Shown: positions 7,517 to 16,348 of the stretch, in pieces
Numbering within the stretch: the first letter of the stretch is position 1
Layout: the number at the start of each line of letters is the position of its first letter
Assembly (NCBI RefSeq): GCF_019355395.1
Contig: NZ_CP048829.1
Span: 1,508,501 to 1,572,500 of the forward strand
DNA from: Chordicoccus furentiruminis
GTDB lineage: Bacteria > Bacillota > Clostridia > Lachnospirales > Lachnospiraceae
DNA: 64,000 nucleotides
Reading direction: 5' to 3'
Notes under the pieces: generated by a model
The model's input: the letters and a program-made list of their open reading frames with translations, nothing else
The model's database searches: none
What the model was told of the DNA's origin: nothing
Program-made: the position numbers and the translations under genes

Positions 7517-9814
7517 TCAGCGGTATTTCAATGGAATCTCAGAACCAATCCGTCTCTGTTCTTCCTCATCCACCAATATATCTTCCAGATACTTTCGAAG
7601 GGGATACAGCGCATCGGTTTTATGCCGGCTTCCGTCATCCATGACAAGTGTATTTCCCTCAAAAGAAAAGGACAGTTTTTCTGCCGGGAAGCAGATCTCC
7701 ACGTGCAGACCGTCGTCCGAAGATGCTTCATCTGACGGCGCTTCAAGAGTGATCGCTGAGAGCAGCTGGCAGATTGTCCTGATGGACTCAGGATCGGTGA
7801 CCTCGGCGCTCCGTACACCGCCTTCCGTGGAAAAAGAAAACCGTATGTTCTCAATATCGGACAGGTTCGAGGATGCTAACGCAGTCTGTGCGGCCCACAC
7901 TCCAGTGTAACCGGCTGTCTGATCGGATGAATTATCTTCCAGTCTCCTGACCGGCTGCGTGTAATTCAGTCCCTTCATGCCGAGCGTCTGCTTGAGATCA
8001 CAGTCGACCACGTAGACAAAACCACCGTCAGAGGCGGCTTCCTGCTCTTTTTCAGACAAATAGGCTGCCCAGTCCTCATTTGAATACAGCCGGGCGAACC
8101 GGTCCAGCTCTGTCTCCGTGGCTTCAAAAGGCAGCATCGTCGTCTCCAGCAGCAGATACTGATGGGAATCATGCCAGGTCTCGATGGCAACCTGTGCGTG
8201 TCCCGGCGTAAAAATGATGCAGGGATGCATGCCGGCTGACATCAGTGCGCTGGCCATCAGGATGGATGTCTCGATACAGATGCCGGATCCCCCGGCAAGA
8301 ACCGCGTCAGGCGTGAGCACGCGCTGGTCATCCACAAAGGAATAGGAACCGTTTACGTACCGGACGCCCAGATCACTGAGCGCCACCTGAAGGGCCGCCG
8401 CCTGGAAGTAAGCAATATTCGCATCGCCGGCATCATATCCGTAAGAGCTCTGGTATCCGGGCAGGACCGCATAGGAGTCACCCAGAACGCTGCCGAGCCA
8501 GTCAGCTGCCTTTCTTCGCAGCGTCAGCATGCCTTCGGATTCCGGTGTCAGCCAGGCAAGGATATTGTCATTGGTGACAAAACCGAAATCATCCGTATAA
8601 ATCCGGTAATCATAGACGCTCTCTAATGTAATCGTTTTTGATTCCTGCGCGATCACATGCCCCATATCCGCTTCTTTCACTTCCATTCTGAGCTGGGTCT
8701 CTCTGGATGAGCCCAGATCCGGCAGATCGGTAAGGACCGGCGGCTTGATCATATAAAACGCGGCTTCCGGTGTGACCGTCATCTTCCGCTCATATGTCTG
8801 TGTGAATCCGTTGATCACAATGGATATCAGGACGTCCTTTGTCCCATGATCGGTGTACAGGGTAAGATTGACGGCGGAATCTGTTGAGGGATAGACGTTC
8901 GGCATCACTTCATCGATCAGATCATATTCCGCTGTGACCGATATATCCGAGTCTGAAAGCGTGTCCGCCTTTGACAGGTTCCCGCAGACTTCGATCATGC
9001 GGCTTCTTTTTCCCGCGAGCCGTTCTGTCAGAATGTTCCGGGCATGTGCCATCGCGATGCCCGTCTGGCTGACCATCCGACCGTCATAGTCGGAGAAAAA
9101 TTCAGAAGACCGTTCAACGAGCTGAATCGCGGTGTACTGGGCAAGTACATCGTCATAGCTGAACGCCTGATACTGAGACCGCATGCATTCTTCCATTCCT
9201 GCCATCTTGCTCTGATAGCAGTCCCACAGAGACCCGATGGCCGGGGGCGCTTCCACCGTTTCCAGTGCGTCCATGGAATCCGTCAGACAATCAAAGGCCG
9301 CATAGAGGTAGTCCACTTTATTCTCGTAATCCGTGTTCTGCATTCCTTCCAGAAGCATCTGATTGATGGCATACCGGTTGATTGTGAAATCGATCAGTTC
9401 CCGCATACTCCGCATGCATGCAAACGCTTCCGAATTATATTCTTCCCAGGCTTTTTCGAGCTTTTTCTCATCTTCGGAAAGACTCTCTCCGCTGCTTTCA
9501 GCAAGTTGTTTTTGGATTGACTGCAGGGCCGCGATGTCCTTGTCGAGTGCATTTTCCTGCTTCACAGCATACTTTCCGAAGGAAGCATAGCTGTAGCCGG
9601 CGTATGTATAGCTTTTGTAGTCCGAAGCAAGCTGGTCGGCAAAATCCGAGGCGATGTCTCCGGCGTCTTCCAGGTATGGCTGCGCCTCTTCAAGTGCATT
9701 CTGTAAAGCCCCGGCATAATCCGTACCTTTTTCGGCGGGGGAATTTCCGCTGACCGTTATGGAAATGGATAACATCGTCAGTACCGAAATGGCGGCTGTT
9801 ATGATCTTATTCAT
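7517..9814 (-). CDS. Exported protein with transglutaminase-like domain
   Basis: A 765-residue protein, third gene of an operon of exported proteins. A short signal sequence (about 1-25, no lipobox Cys) is followed by a helical region (30-280, many Ala/Glu/Gln), a beta-rich region (about 290-400) and a transglutaminase-like fold at about 440-590. That domain has 'GGSGICIETSILMASALMSAGM' (shown here in overlapping parts; nucleophile Cys), then 'PGHAQVAIETW' (His) and 'LLLETTMLPF' (acidic residue). The C-terminal 120 residues are unassigned. Such domains act as peptidases or cross-linkers at the cell surface; the substrate is unknown. Its ATG overlaps the stop of the gene before it by 8 bases, with TGGAG as the binding site, which argues for joint function. 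Confidence 0.65.
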   Translation of the reverse strand: MNKIITAAISVLTMLSISITVSGNSPAEKGTDYAGALQNALEEAQPYLEDAGDIASDFADQLASDYKSYTYAGYSYASFGKYAVKQENALDKDIAALQSIQKQLAESSGESLSEDEKKLEKAWEEYNSEAFACMRSMRELIDFTINRYAINQMLLEGMQNTDYENKVDYLYAAFDCLTDSMDALETVEAPPAIGSLWDCYQSKMAGMEECMRSQYQAFSYDDVLAQYTAIQLVERSSEFFSDYDGRMVSQTGIAMAHARNILTERLAGKRSRMIEVCGNLSKADTLSDSDISVTAEYDLIDEVMPNVYPSTDSAVNLTLYTDHGTKDVLISIVINGFTQTYERKMTVTPEAAFYMIKPPVLTDLPDLGSSRETQLRMEVKEADMGHVIAQESKTITLESVYDYRIYTDDFGFVTNDNILAWLTPESEGMLTLRRKAADWLGSVLGDSYAVLPGYQSSYGYDAGDANIAYFQAAALQVALSDLGVRYVNGSYSFVDDQRVLTPDAVLAGGSGICIETSILMASALMSAGMHPCIIFTPGHAQVAIETWHDSHQYLLLETTMLPFEATETELDRFARLYSNEDWAAYLSEKEQEAASDGGFVYVVDCDLKQTLGMKGLNYTQPVRRLEDNSSDQTAGYTGVWAAQTALASSNLSDIENIRFSFSTEGGVRSAEVTDPESIRTICQLLSAITLEAPSDEASSDDGLHVEICFPAEKLSFSFEGNTLVMDDGSRHKTDALYPLRKYLEDILVDEEEQRRIGSEIPLKYR

Positions 9815-10538
9815 CTGCTATCTCCAGAGATCCGATAAAATGAATGGCATACAGATTGACCTGATCGGAATTTTCACCCTTCTCAACCGTAGCGGTCATG
9901 ACATTGGTGCTGCCGACGTGATAAGTATAGATAAAAAGGGTATATTCACTGCTGCCACGTGTGAACGTATAACCCTTCCCGTACACAGTCTTCCCGTTTA
10001 CATCTGCCTGTGTCAGTGGCTGGATCATCCGCGGCTCATCGTTCTTCAGCATGGTGGATGCATAATAATTCAGCAGGAGAATGCATTCGTCCTCTCCACC
10101 GGCGTAGAACTGAAATTCAAGTGCCGGGAAGCCGTCAGAGACTGAAGCGTCCTGCGCAACATAGAGATCTCCCGAAGTGATATAGCTGTAACCTTTCGGA
10201 ATCTCCACAGTCGCCTTACCTATGATAAACGTATCATAACTTCCGATATCTGCTTCATAAGCGGACTGTCCGCCGTTCCTGTACCGCTGCATGCGTGAGG
10301 CAAATTCATCGGACACCTGGCTGGTATCGTCATCCGTCGAAGAAAAATCCGAACGAAAAGTTGAAGCACTGCTCTCCGACGACCCATTTTGAGAGACGTC
10401 CTGTCCGGATATGGCCGTCGCAGTGCCTGCCAGAGCTATTGCCGCAGTCAAAAACAGCCAGACCCACTTCGTGCCTTTTATTCTGTGCGCCTTCCGCATC
10501 TGTTCCGGTGATTGCCTTTCTGTTTCTCGTGCCATCAT
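9807..10538 (-). CDS. Exported or membrane-anchored protein of unknown function
   Basis: A 243-residue protein with a basic N-terminus (1-26), one hydrophobic segment (about 27-45) acting as a signal or anchor, a Ser/Asp-rich linker (50-75) and a beta-rich outer domain. 'ATVEIPKGYSYI' near 110 resembles the start of a PsbP/DUF1795-like 'lipid-binding or adhesion' fold also seen in the gene before it. The start at 10538 is preceded by GGAGGTGACGAG; a second ATG follows directly. It overlaps the transglutaminase-like gene by 8 bases. No known family is assigned. Confidence 0.6.
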   Translation of the reverse strand: MMARETERQSPEQMRKAHRIKGTKWVWLFLTAAIALAGTATAISGQDVSQNGSSESSASTFRSDFSSTDDDTSQVSDEFASRMQRYRNGGQSAYEADIGSYDTFIIGKATVEIPKGYSYITSGDLYVAQDASVSDGFPALEFQFYAGGEDECILLLNYYASTMLKNDEPRMIQPLTQADVNGKTVYGKGYTFTRGSSEYTLFIYTYHVGSTNVMTATVEKGENSDQVNLYAIHFIGSLEIADE

Positions 10539-10641
10539 CTCGTCACCTCCGTTTCATCCGTTCCGCTTCTGAGCTGACGGTTCCGGTCCTGTTCCGGTCG
10601 ACTGCCATTTCGCGAATTACGGAAAGCCTGTTCTCTTATGA

Positions 10642-12351
10642 TCAGCGTGCGGATGAGTTCGCCTCGATGTCATCCAGCTCATTAAAAAGCTCGTTATACT
10701 CGCTGAAGACATCTGCATCGTCCGTATACGCCTGCACGTCTGTCGGAAGGTACAGATAGGCCTGCCCTTGGTCATGCGTCTCTCCCAGCTCATAATAGCT
10801 GGGGAGTTCCTTGTAACTGTCATCGTGGCTCATGCCGACGGAGAACAGGAGTCCGCCCGTGTAGCCCTCTTTCTGCCACGCGTCATAACTCCCGATATGA
10901 TAAAACGCCAGCGTGGTCCCCGTGTCTTCCACATAGTACTTTCCATACCAGTCAGCCGGGAGCATGAGAAGGAAGTAAGCCGACTTGTACTCCAGGCGGC
11001 CGTCCTGATAGATGGTGTATGTGACATCCGAAAAGGCTGTCGTGTCGTAAGTTTCCTGATAATAAATATCACTGCCACTGTCAGCATCCGGCTCTTTCGT
11101 GGCGTCGGCTGTATCGGAAGCAGAATCGGAATCCGGCCGGATGCTCACATCCTGGTCAGAGATATCCGTTCCCTCCACAAGGCGAAAAATCCCTTTGCCG
11201 TCATAATACGTTGCCGTCCCGGTCGCAGATGCATTTTCAGAGATGCTCACCTTTCTGAAGGAAACCAGGGAGGATGAACCTGTCCCGGATTCCCTGACAA
11301 TCTCACCGGACGTCGCCTTAAGGTACATATCGTCCGTGACAGGCGCAAATCTTGTGCCGCTGTAGTCATCCGTAAACCCGTTGTAGGCTTTGTAGACGTC
11401 CCCGGTCTCCGTGTCATAGACTCTCTCAAATCCAAGCGTCGCGTCACTCTGCTTCTGGGACAAAATGTCATAGGTCGTATTGCGGTTTTCCCAGGAACTC
11501 ATGACCATATCACTGATTTCACTTGCGGTCTGCATGAAATAGGAACTCGCAGCCATAGTCTGCTTCCACTCCTGCCTCCGTGCGGACAGGAAAGAATCCG
11601 TGAACTGAATCGACGAGAGAACCGATTCAAGCACCGGCTGCCAGTCGAGAAATTCATTTGCCGGCACCGCTTCCATGATAACGGAATAAGCCGTGCAGTA
11701 TCCGACATCGATCATCTCCGAGTAGATGTCATAAGGCACGGAATTCACCATATACTCATAATCCGTCACCCAGGCCGAGAACAGTCCCGACACTTCAGCG
11801 CTGCTGCTGCCGGAAAGATAAGTCCCCTCGAGGAGATCCCCGCCGTTTCCGATCCGGCCAAGTGCATTTCCAACCGTAAAATCGGAATATCCGTAGAGAT
11901 CACCCATGCCCTGGAAGAAACCTTCCGTGGTGACAGACGGCAGGACCGGCATATCCGCCCAGTAAGAACCCGAATAAGCGATATGCCAGTCCTTTGCTGC
12001 CTGGCTTTTCAGCATACCGGCACAGTTCAAGTTCAGATAGACCATTCTGTCAGGTGCAGACGGATCGTAGATCTTCACCGCGTAGCTGATATAATCCAGG
12101 CCGCCGCTCCCCATGAGCCCGGGCCGGACCGTCCAACCTTCCGGCACCATAGCAGTGAAATTGCCGGCCGGGTCACTGTAGTTCACCAGACGTGCCTGAC
12201 TCGCCTCATTTTCCACGATTCTGACATCCGGTGCTGCAGATACGGCTCCCCCTGTGATGGCACCGGCTGCCACGTTTCCGCATGTCATGAGGGTCAGTGA
12301 CAAAATAAGAGCTGTCGCTGCCACGCAGTTCTGCTTTCGTTTCCGGTTCAT
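10642..12351 (-). CDS. Secreted protein with two PsbP-like domains
   Basis: A 569-residue protein, first gene of the exported operon. A signal peptide covers about 1-40; 'LMTCG' contains a Cys, but the preceding residues are a poor lipobox. Residues 55-250 ('YSDPAGNFTAMVPEGWTV') and the last 120 residues ('YFLLMLPADWYGKYYVEDTG', 'GLLFSVGMSHDDSYKELPSY') each have the strand pattern and 'xxPxxW' turn of PsbP/DUF1795-like folds. Between them is an Asp/Ser-rich linker (about 400-440). The second domain type recurs in exported Clostridial proteins of unknown role. Divergent from the regulator gene, with about 230 bases between starts. Confidence 0.6.
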   Translation of the reverse strand: MNRKRKQNCVAATALILSLTLMTCGNVAAGAITGGAVSAAPDVRIVENEASQARLVNYSDPAGNFTAMVPEGWTVRPGLMGSGGLDYISYAVKIYDPSAPDRMVYLNLNCAGMLKSQAAKDWHIAYSGSYWADMPVLPSVTTEGFFQGMGDLYGYSDFTVGNALGRIGNGGDLLEGTYLSGSSSAEVSGLFSAWVTDYEYMVNSVPYDIYSEMIDVGYCTAYSVIMEAVPANEFLDWQPVLESVLSSIQFTDSFLSARRQEWKQTMAASSYFMQTASEISDMVMSSWENRNTTYDILSQKQSDATLGFERVYDTETGDVYKAYNGFTDDYSGTRFAPVTDDMYLKATSGEIVRESGTGSSSLVSFRKVSISENASATGTATYYDGKGIFRLVEGTDISDQDVSIRPDSDSASDTADATKEPDADSGSDIYYQETYDTTAFSDVTYTIYQDGRLEYKSAYFLLMLPADWYGKYYVEDTGTTLAFYHIGSYDAWQKEGYTGGLLFSVGMSHDDSYKELPSYYELGETHDQGQAYLYLPTDVQAYTDDADVFSEYNELFNELDDIEANSSAR

Positions 12352-12461
12352 GCGCTCTCCTTTCTGCTGAGGGTTCCCTTCCGTGACCGGTCATGTCACG
12401 CAGACATGGTATAATTTCGCTTATATTTTTCCTTATGAACCATGTATTCTTGTGCATAAAT

Positions 12462-12467
12462 TATAAT
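12462..12467 (+). promoter_or_regulatory. Candidate -10 box in the divergent intergenic region
   Basis: A TATAAT hexamer lies 118 bases before the regulator start. The region from 12410 to 12480 is AT-rich compared with its surroundings. No convincing -35 box accompanies it, so direction is uncertain. Confidence 0.3.
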
Positions 12468-12579
12468 ATTCGGGTATGGTCATTTGAACGCATCTTCCCG
12501 ATATGTCATTGACAATCCGGAAATGAATAGAGACAATGAACTGAAAGCACCTTGTAAAAATAAGTCGGGGAGACTTGCC

Positions 12580-14301
12580 ATGGATGTGAAATTTGACGAT
12601 CTTCTGAACCGTTACATCACAAAACTTGGATGTACAGGAAAGGCTCTTTCGCTCGCATCCAATCTGTCAGAAGGCACGATCAGCCGATACCGCGCAGGCA
12701 GACGTGTACCGGAGGATGGCAGCCCGGAACTTCGGGCCCTGTGCAGAGGGATCGCTCAAATCGCCCGGGAGAAGAACATTTCCGGTATAACGGAAGAAAC
12801 CGTCATGGAGACGTTATCTCAGGCAGTATTAAAAAACGCAGCCGATCCGGAAGCTCTGCAGAAAAATTTCAACACACTGATTACAGCTTTGACCATCAAT
12901 GTATCCGACCTGTCGCATTTTCTGAATTACGACCCGTCTTATCTTTCTCTGATCCGGAACGGAAAGCGTTTTCCCTCAGATCCGGGGGCTTTTGCGACCG
13001 CTGTTGCCGATTTTGTCGTCCGATTTTATCCGGACCGGACAGGAATTTCAGAATTGACAGGTACAGACCCGGAGGCGATTGCGGACCATGATGCATATCG
13101 GGAATGCGTCGCCCATTTTCTGACCGGCCGACATGCCGGAGAGGGCCCTCTTCCCCGTTTTCTGAAGAAAATGGATGCATTTGACCTGAATGACTATCTT
13201 CGCGTCATCCGCTTCGATACATTCAAGGTTCCGTCCGCTCCGTTCCAGCTTCCGACCTCAAAGCAGTATTTCGGCCTGTCCGCCATGATGGAAGGCGAAC
13301 TGGACTTCATAAAGGCTGTTGTCCTCTCAAAATCGATGGCGCCTGTCACGATGTACAGCGATATGCCGATGGAAGAGATGGCGGAAGACCCGGATTTTCC
13401 TAAGAAATGGCTGTTCGGGATGGCACTCATGCTGAAGAAGGGGCTTCATTTCAACCAGCTCCACAGTATCGACCGGTCATTTGAAGAGATGATGCTCGGG
13501 CTTACGAGCTGGATTCCGATGTATATGACAGGCCAGGTATCGCCCTGGTATCTGCCGGGGGCATCGGGCAGCCCGTTTCTGAACCTCCTGAAAGTTTCCG
13601 GGACCGCTGCTCTTTCGGGTGAGGCGGTCCGGGGCTTTCATGCCGAAGGGAAATACATGCTCACGCTGAAGAAAACGGAAGTAGCCTATTATCAGAAAAG
13701 GGCAGAGCGTCTCCTCTCACGCGCAAAACCCCTGATGGAAATATTCCGTGAGGACAGCCGGCAGTCCTTCCAGTCATTTCTGAAAAATGACGCGAGGCAG
13801 CCCGGCCAACGCCGCATCATCCTGTCCTCTCTGCCTCTGTTTACAGCCTCTTCCGATCTTCTGAAACAGTTTTCTTCCGACAGCATGACGGACTCTCAAC
13901 TTGCAGGCTTTTCGGAAGCCCAGCGCGACAGGGTCGAGCAGATCTTGAGCCACAGCCAGGTCACGATGGAAATCCCTGCTCTGAAAAGAGGGGTTTTTGA
14001 AAGTGCTCCTCTTCGTCTTCCGCTCGCGGAATTTTTCCATGAAGAGGACCTGTTCTACACCTGGGACATGTACCAGGAACACCTGGAAGAGACGGATGCA
14101 TTTGCATCAAAACACGAAAACCTCACGCTCATACGAAATGAAAACCCGCCATTCTCAAATATTCAGATCCTGGTCCGACAGGGAAAATGGGTGGTGGTCT
14201 CGAAAGAGAAATCTCCGGCGGTCCATTTCCTGATCCGTCATCCGAACATGTGCAGGGCATTTGAGAATATCATGGTTCCGATCGCGGAAGACAGGAGCTA
14301 G
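12580..14301 (+). CDS. Large DNA-binding regulator with two helix-turn-helix segments
   Basis: A 573-residue cytosolic protein. Near the N-terminus 'ALSLASNLSEGTISRYRAGRR' reads as an XRE-like helix-turn-helix, and about 100 residues later 'VSDLSHFLNYDPSYLSLIRN' reads as a second one with the same turn pattern. The remaining 400 residues have no recognised domain but contain a repeated 'aromatic-Asp' pattern and a C-terminal beta-rich part ('IQILVRQGKWVVVSKE'). I chose the ATG at 12580, with GGGGAG 7 bases before; starts at 12523 (ATG) or 12484 (TTG) are possible. Placed back to back with the exported operon, it is a natural candidate for its regulator. This is inference. Confidence 0.6.
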   Translation: MDVKFDDLLNRYITKLGCTGKALSLASNLSEGTISRYRAGRRVPEDGSPELRALCRGIAQIAREKNISGITEETVMETLSQAVLKNAADPEALQKNFNTLITALTINVSDLSHFLNYDPSYLSLIRNGKRFPSDPGAFATAVADFVVRFYPDRTGISELTGTDPEAIADHDAYRECVAHFLTGRHAGEGPLPRFLKKMDAFDLNDYLRVIRFDTFKVPSAPFQLPTSKQYFGLSAMMEGELDFIKAVVLSKSMAPVTMYSDMPMEEMAEDPDFPKKWLFGMALMLKKGLHFNQLHSIDRSFEEMMLGLTSWIPMYMTGQVSPWYLPGASGSPFLNLLKVSGTAALSGEAVRGFHAEGKYMLTLKKTEVAYYQKRAERLLSRAKPLMEIFREDSRQSFQSFLKNDARQPGQRRIILSSLPLFTASSDLLKQFSSDSMTDSQLAGFSEAQRDRVEQILSHSQVTMEIPALKRGVFESAPLRLPLAEFFHEEDLFYTWDMYQEHLEETDAFASKHENLTLIRNENPPFSNIQILVRQGKWVVVSKEKSPAVHFLIRHPNMCRAFENIMVPIAEDRS

Positions 14302-14313
14302 GTGCCAGGCACC
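14301..14313. repeat. 13-base palindrome GGTGCCAGGCACC
   Basis: A perfect inverted repeat of six bases around a central A overlaps the last base of the regulator stop codon. It resembles short REP-type motifs that I recall from Firmicutes genomes. Only one copy is seen here. Confidence 0.45.
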
Positions 14314-14396
14314 GTAAATGTATAGCAGTGGTGTGCTTCGGTATGACCTGCTTTAGTTTCGGATACCAGTTCGGATGCCGGGATAACGATAAAGAC

Positions 14397-14446
14397 ACAA
14401 AAAATGACCGCCCTCAGCCTCGCAAACTTGAGCGGTCATCGTTTTA
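14397..14446 (-). terminator. Bidirectional terminator between regulator and cyclophilin-like remnant
   Basis: ATGACCGC (14404-14411) pairs with GCGGTCAT (14432-14439), with further pairing inside. On the minus strand the stem is followed by TTTTTTG, a strong intrinsic terminator for the remnant gene; on the plus strand the tail is CGTTTT, weaker. Confidence 0.65.
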
Positions 14447-14517
14447 GGATAATAGGCTAACCGTCTATCGGTAGTGCCCTCTTGTATCTCTTTAATATAG
14501 CGACCTGGACGTTTTTG

Positions 14518-14834
14518 TCAAATGGCAGTCTCATTCGGATCTGCCATTTTGTCCTTTTCCTTCCCTGCCAGACCAAGGTAGCAGAAGGCAGCCAGAGCAC
14601 TTCCGAGAAGCGGTGCTGCGATAAAAACCCATTTTCCGGAGTATAGTACAATGTCACCTGAAGTCGTTGTTGTCTGCTTATCATCTCGCGGCAAGTTCTG
14701 TCCTAATGAGCCTGCCTGCTCAAAACCTCCATACATTGACATCTGGATTGTAACATCACCTTCTCTGGCCATATCCCGTAGTGCTGCTACAGCCTGGTTG
14801 TCTTCCCAATTCACATTTATTTTTGTATCGCCAA
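14518..14834 (-). pseudogene. Cyclophilin-like protein remnant joined to an aquaporin-like tail
   Basis: The open frame lacks a start: it is cut at its 5' side by the IS30 copy beginning at 14835. Residues 'VNWEDNQAVAAL', 'VTIQMSMYGGFEQAGSLG' and 'TTTTSGDIVLYSG' are the core of the small 'cyclophilin-like fold' proteins of Firmicutes. Instead of the usual 'NQIVxFYGSNSWAYT' ending, the frame passes without a stop into 'KWVFIAAPLLGSALAAF', which resembles the last helix of aquaporin/glycerol facilitators, and then a polar tail. The join appears to be a recombination scar. Not expected to be functional. Confidence 0.55.
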
Positions 14835-15704
14835 TTGTAAAATGAAGTTGGACATCTGAATAAAATAAAGATCCATGGCGGGTTCTTTGGTAGAATGTCA
14901 GTCACCACAACAAACTTTCTACAGGAGAATCGCCACCATGGAATACTTTCATTCTACCACAACTTCCCATAAGAAAGGTAAACATCTTTCATATGAGGAA
15001 CGAGTTCTTATTCAGATTCGTTTTAAAGACAACTGCTCCATTCGGGCAATTGCCCGTGAGATCGGCTGCTCACCGAGCACTGTCTCGAATGAAATAGCAC
15101 GTGGTTCCGTTGCCTTATATAACGGCCGCGTGACCCGTTATAAGGCTTCTGCCGGTCAGAAAGCCTATGAGGACAACCGAAAGCACAGTTGCCGGCATTA
15201 TGACTTCCTGAGCAAATCAGCGTTTCTGGAGTATGTATTGAAACACTTTACAGAAGACGGCTGGTCATTAGACGCCTGTGCTGGACGCGCTATTCTCGAT
15301 GGTCAATTTACCAGAGAACAGATCGTCTGCACAAAAACGCTTTACCGCTATGTTGATCTTGGCTTCTTTGACATCAGAAACCATAACCTTCCTGAAAAGC
15401 TGAAGCGTAAGTCCAAGAAACATAGATCTCGGATCAACAAGAAAAGGCTGGGCCGCAGCATTGAGGAACGTCCCAGAGAGATCGAATCCCGTGAGGAATT
15501 CGGACACTGGGAATGCGACCTCGTATTGGGCGCTAAGACCCAGGATGACCAGGTCCTGCTCACTCTTACTGAACGCAAAAGCCGTGAGTTCCTGATGCTT
15601 CCTATTGCTGACAAGACATCAGTGTGTGTCATGGAGGCAATCAAACAACTTCAGGAGATTTACAGCGAACACTTCAGCGAAGTGTTCAAAACCATCACGA
15701 CCGA
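14835..15704 (+). mobile_element. IS30-family element, copy 1, truncated on the right
   Basis: The left end (TTGTAAAATGAAGTTGGACATC, here split: TTGTAAAATGAAG + TTGGACATC) matches that of the complete copy at 21540. The sequence follows that copy closely up to CCGA at 15701-15704 and then changes to another element. The right third, with the last catalytic residues and the right inverted repeat, is missing. Confidence 0.85.
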
Positions 15705-15750
15705 CTATGCCGAAGAAAAAACTATGCCGAAGTTTTTCTTTGTTGCTTGA
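14938..15750 (+). pseudogene. IS30 transposase, C-terminally truncated
   Basis: The ATG at 14938 follows AGGAGAATCGCCACC. About 256 residues parallel the intact copy at 21643, including the N-terminal 'HLSYEERVLIQIRF', the helix-turn-helix 'AIAREIGCSPSTVSNEIARG' and the first catalytic Asp in 'EFGHWECDLVLG'. After 'TITTD' the frame enters foreign DNA and ends with 'YAEEKTMPKFFFVA'. The second Asp context (DNGSEF) and the catalytic Glu (VERHNG) are lost, so it cannot transpose on its own. Confidence 0.85.
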
Positions 15751-16227
15751 GTTTTCTTCGATGTCGAAAGATTCTTCGGCATAGTATTTTATACTTGAAG
15801 CATCAGTTCTAAGGAGGTGCTTCAAGATGGATATAGATACTGTCTGCATGTTACTTATCAATGCTTTGAAAGATGCCGGATATAATGATTCCACCATTTT
15901 TAATTACCAAGGTGCTGTACGAAGGTTTAAGACATTCTGCAAAGAACACAATGCTGCGGAGTATAACCATGAAATCGGCAAGCTTTATGCTGATTCTGTA
16001 ATCAGTCCCAAAACCGGAAAGTTCAGTAAAGAGCGTTATCATCTTCAAGGCCGTTTTATCAGGCTTATTGACTCGTACATCAGGACCGGTCAGTTTGTTT
16101 TTACGACCACTTCAAGGTCAAGATTGCAACCGGAGAATGCGTATTATCGAAAAGTCTACACGGATTACTGTTTCTATCTAAAAGATGAGTATGAAAACGA
16201 GAACACTCGCCATTTTTATGAGTATGG
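15705..16227 (+). mobile_element. Left part of a tandem tyrosine-recombinase element
   Basis: This DNA interrupts IS30 copy 1. Its left edge carries CTATGCCGAAG twice in direct orientation (15705-15715, 15722-15732) and once inverted (CTTCGGCATAG, 15774-15784), an end structure able to fold into a hairpin. The following recombinase gene is cut at 16227 by IS66. A second recombinase start at 21289 probably belongs to the same element, as such elements (Tn554-like) carry two or three consecutive integrase genes. Confidence 0.6.
15794..15826 (+). promoter_or_regulatory. Hairpin carrying the ribosome binding site in its loop
   Basis: CTTGAAGCA (15794-15802) and TGCTTCAAG (15818-15826) form a perfect 9-bp stem whose 15-base loop contains AAGGAGG; the ATG of the recombinase gene follows directly. 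It may set translation efficiency or serve as a recombinase binding site. Confidence 0.55.
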
Positions 16228-16231
16228 GTAA
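15827..16231 (+). pseudogene. Tyrosine recombinase 1, N-terminal part, cut by IS66
   Basis: 134 codons encode the SAM-like core-binding domain of a site-specific integrase: 'ALKDAGYNDSTIFNYQGAVRRFKTFCKE' (shown here in overlapping parts) and 'RYHLQGRFIRLIDSYIRTG'. The catalytic R-H-R-Y domain is absent. The last native codons are 'RHFYEYG'; the stop TAA is made by the GTAA end of the IS66 element at 16228. AAGGAGG precedes the ATG. In related elements this protein acts with one or two further recombinases encoded downstream. Confidence 0.7.
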
Positions 16232-16285
16232 CTGTTCAGAACCCCCTGCACTGACATAGTTTTACATAATAGTGACACGTAACAT

Positions 16286-16340
16286 TTGATATTTTTCCTT
16301 AATAGTAATACAATATAATAAAAGTAACACTATTAAGGAG
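16286..16340 (+). promoter_or_regulatory. IS66 promoter inside an RBS-masking inverted repeat
   Basis: TTGATA (16286-16291), 17 bases, TACAAT (16309-16314) make a promoter; an overlapping TATAAT is at 16314-16319. CCTTAATAGT (16297-16306) is exactly complementary to ACTATTAAGG (16329-16338), which includes the ribosome binding site AAGGAG (16335-16340) of the first gene. Read-through RNA could fold and hide the site, whereas RNA started by the element's own promoter lacks the left arm. Confidence 0.55.
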
Positions 16341-16348
16341 ACAGATTC

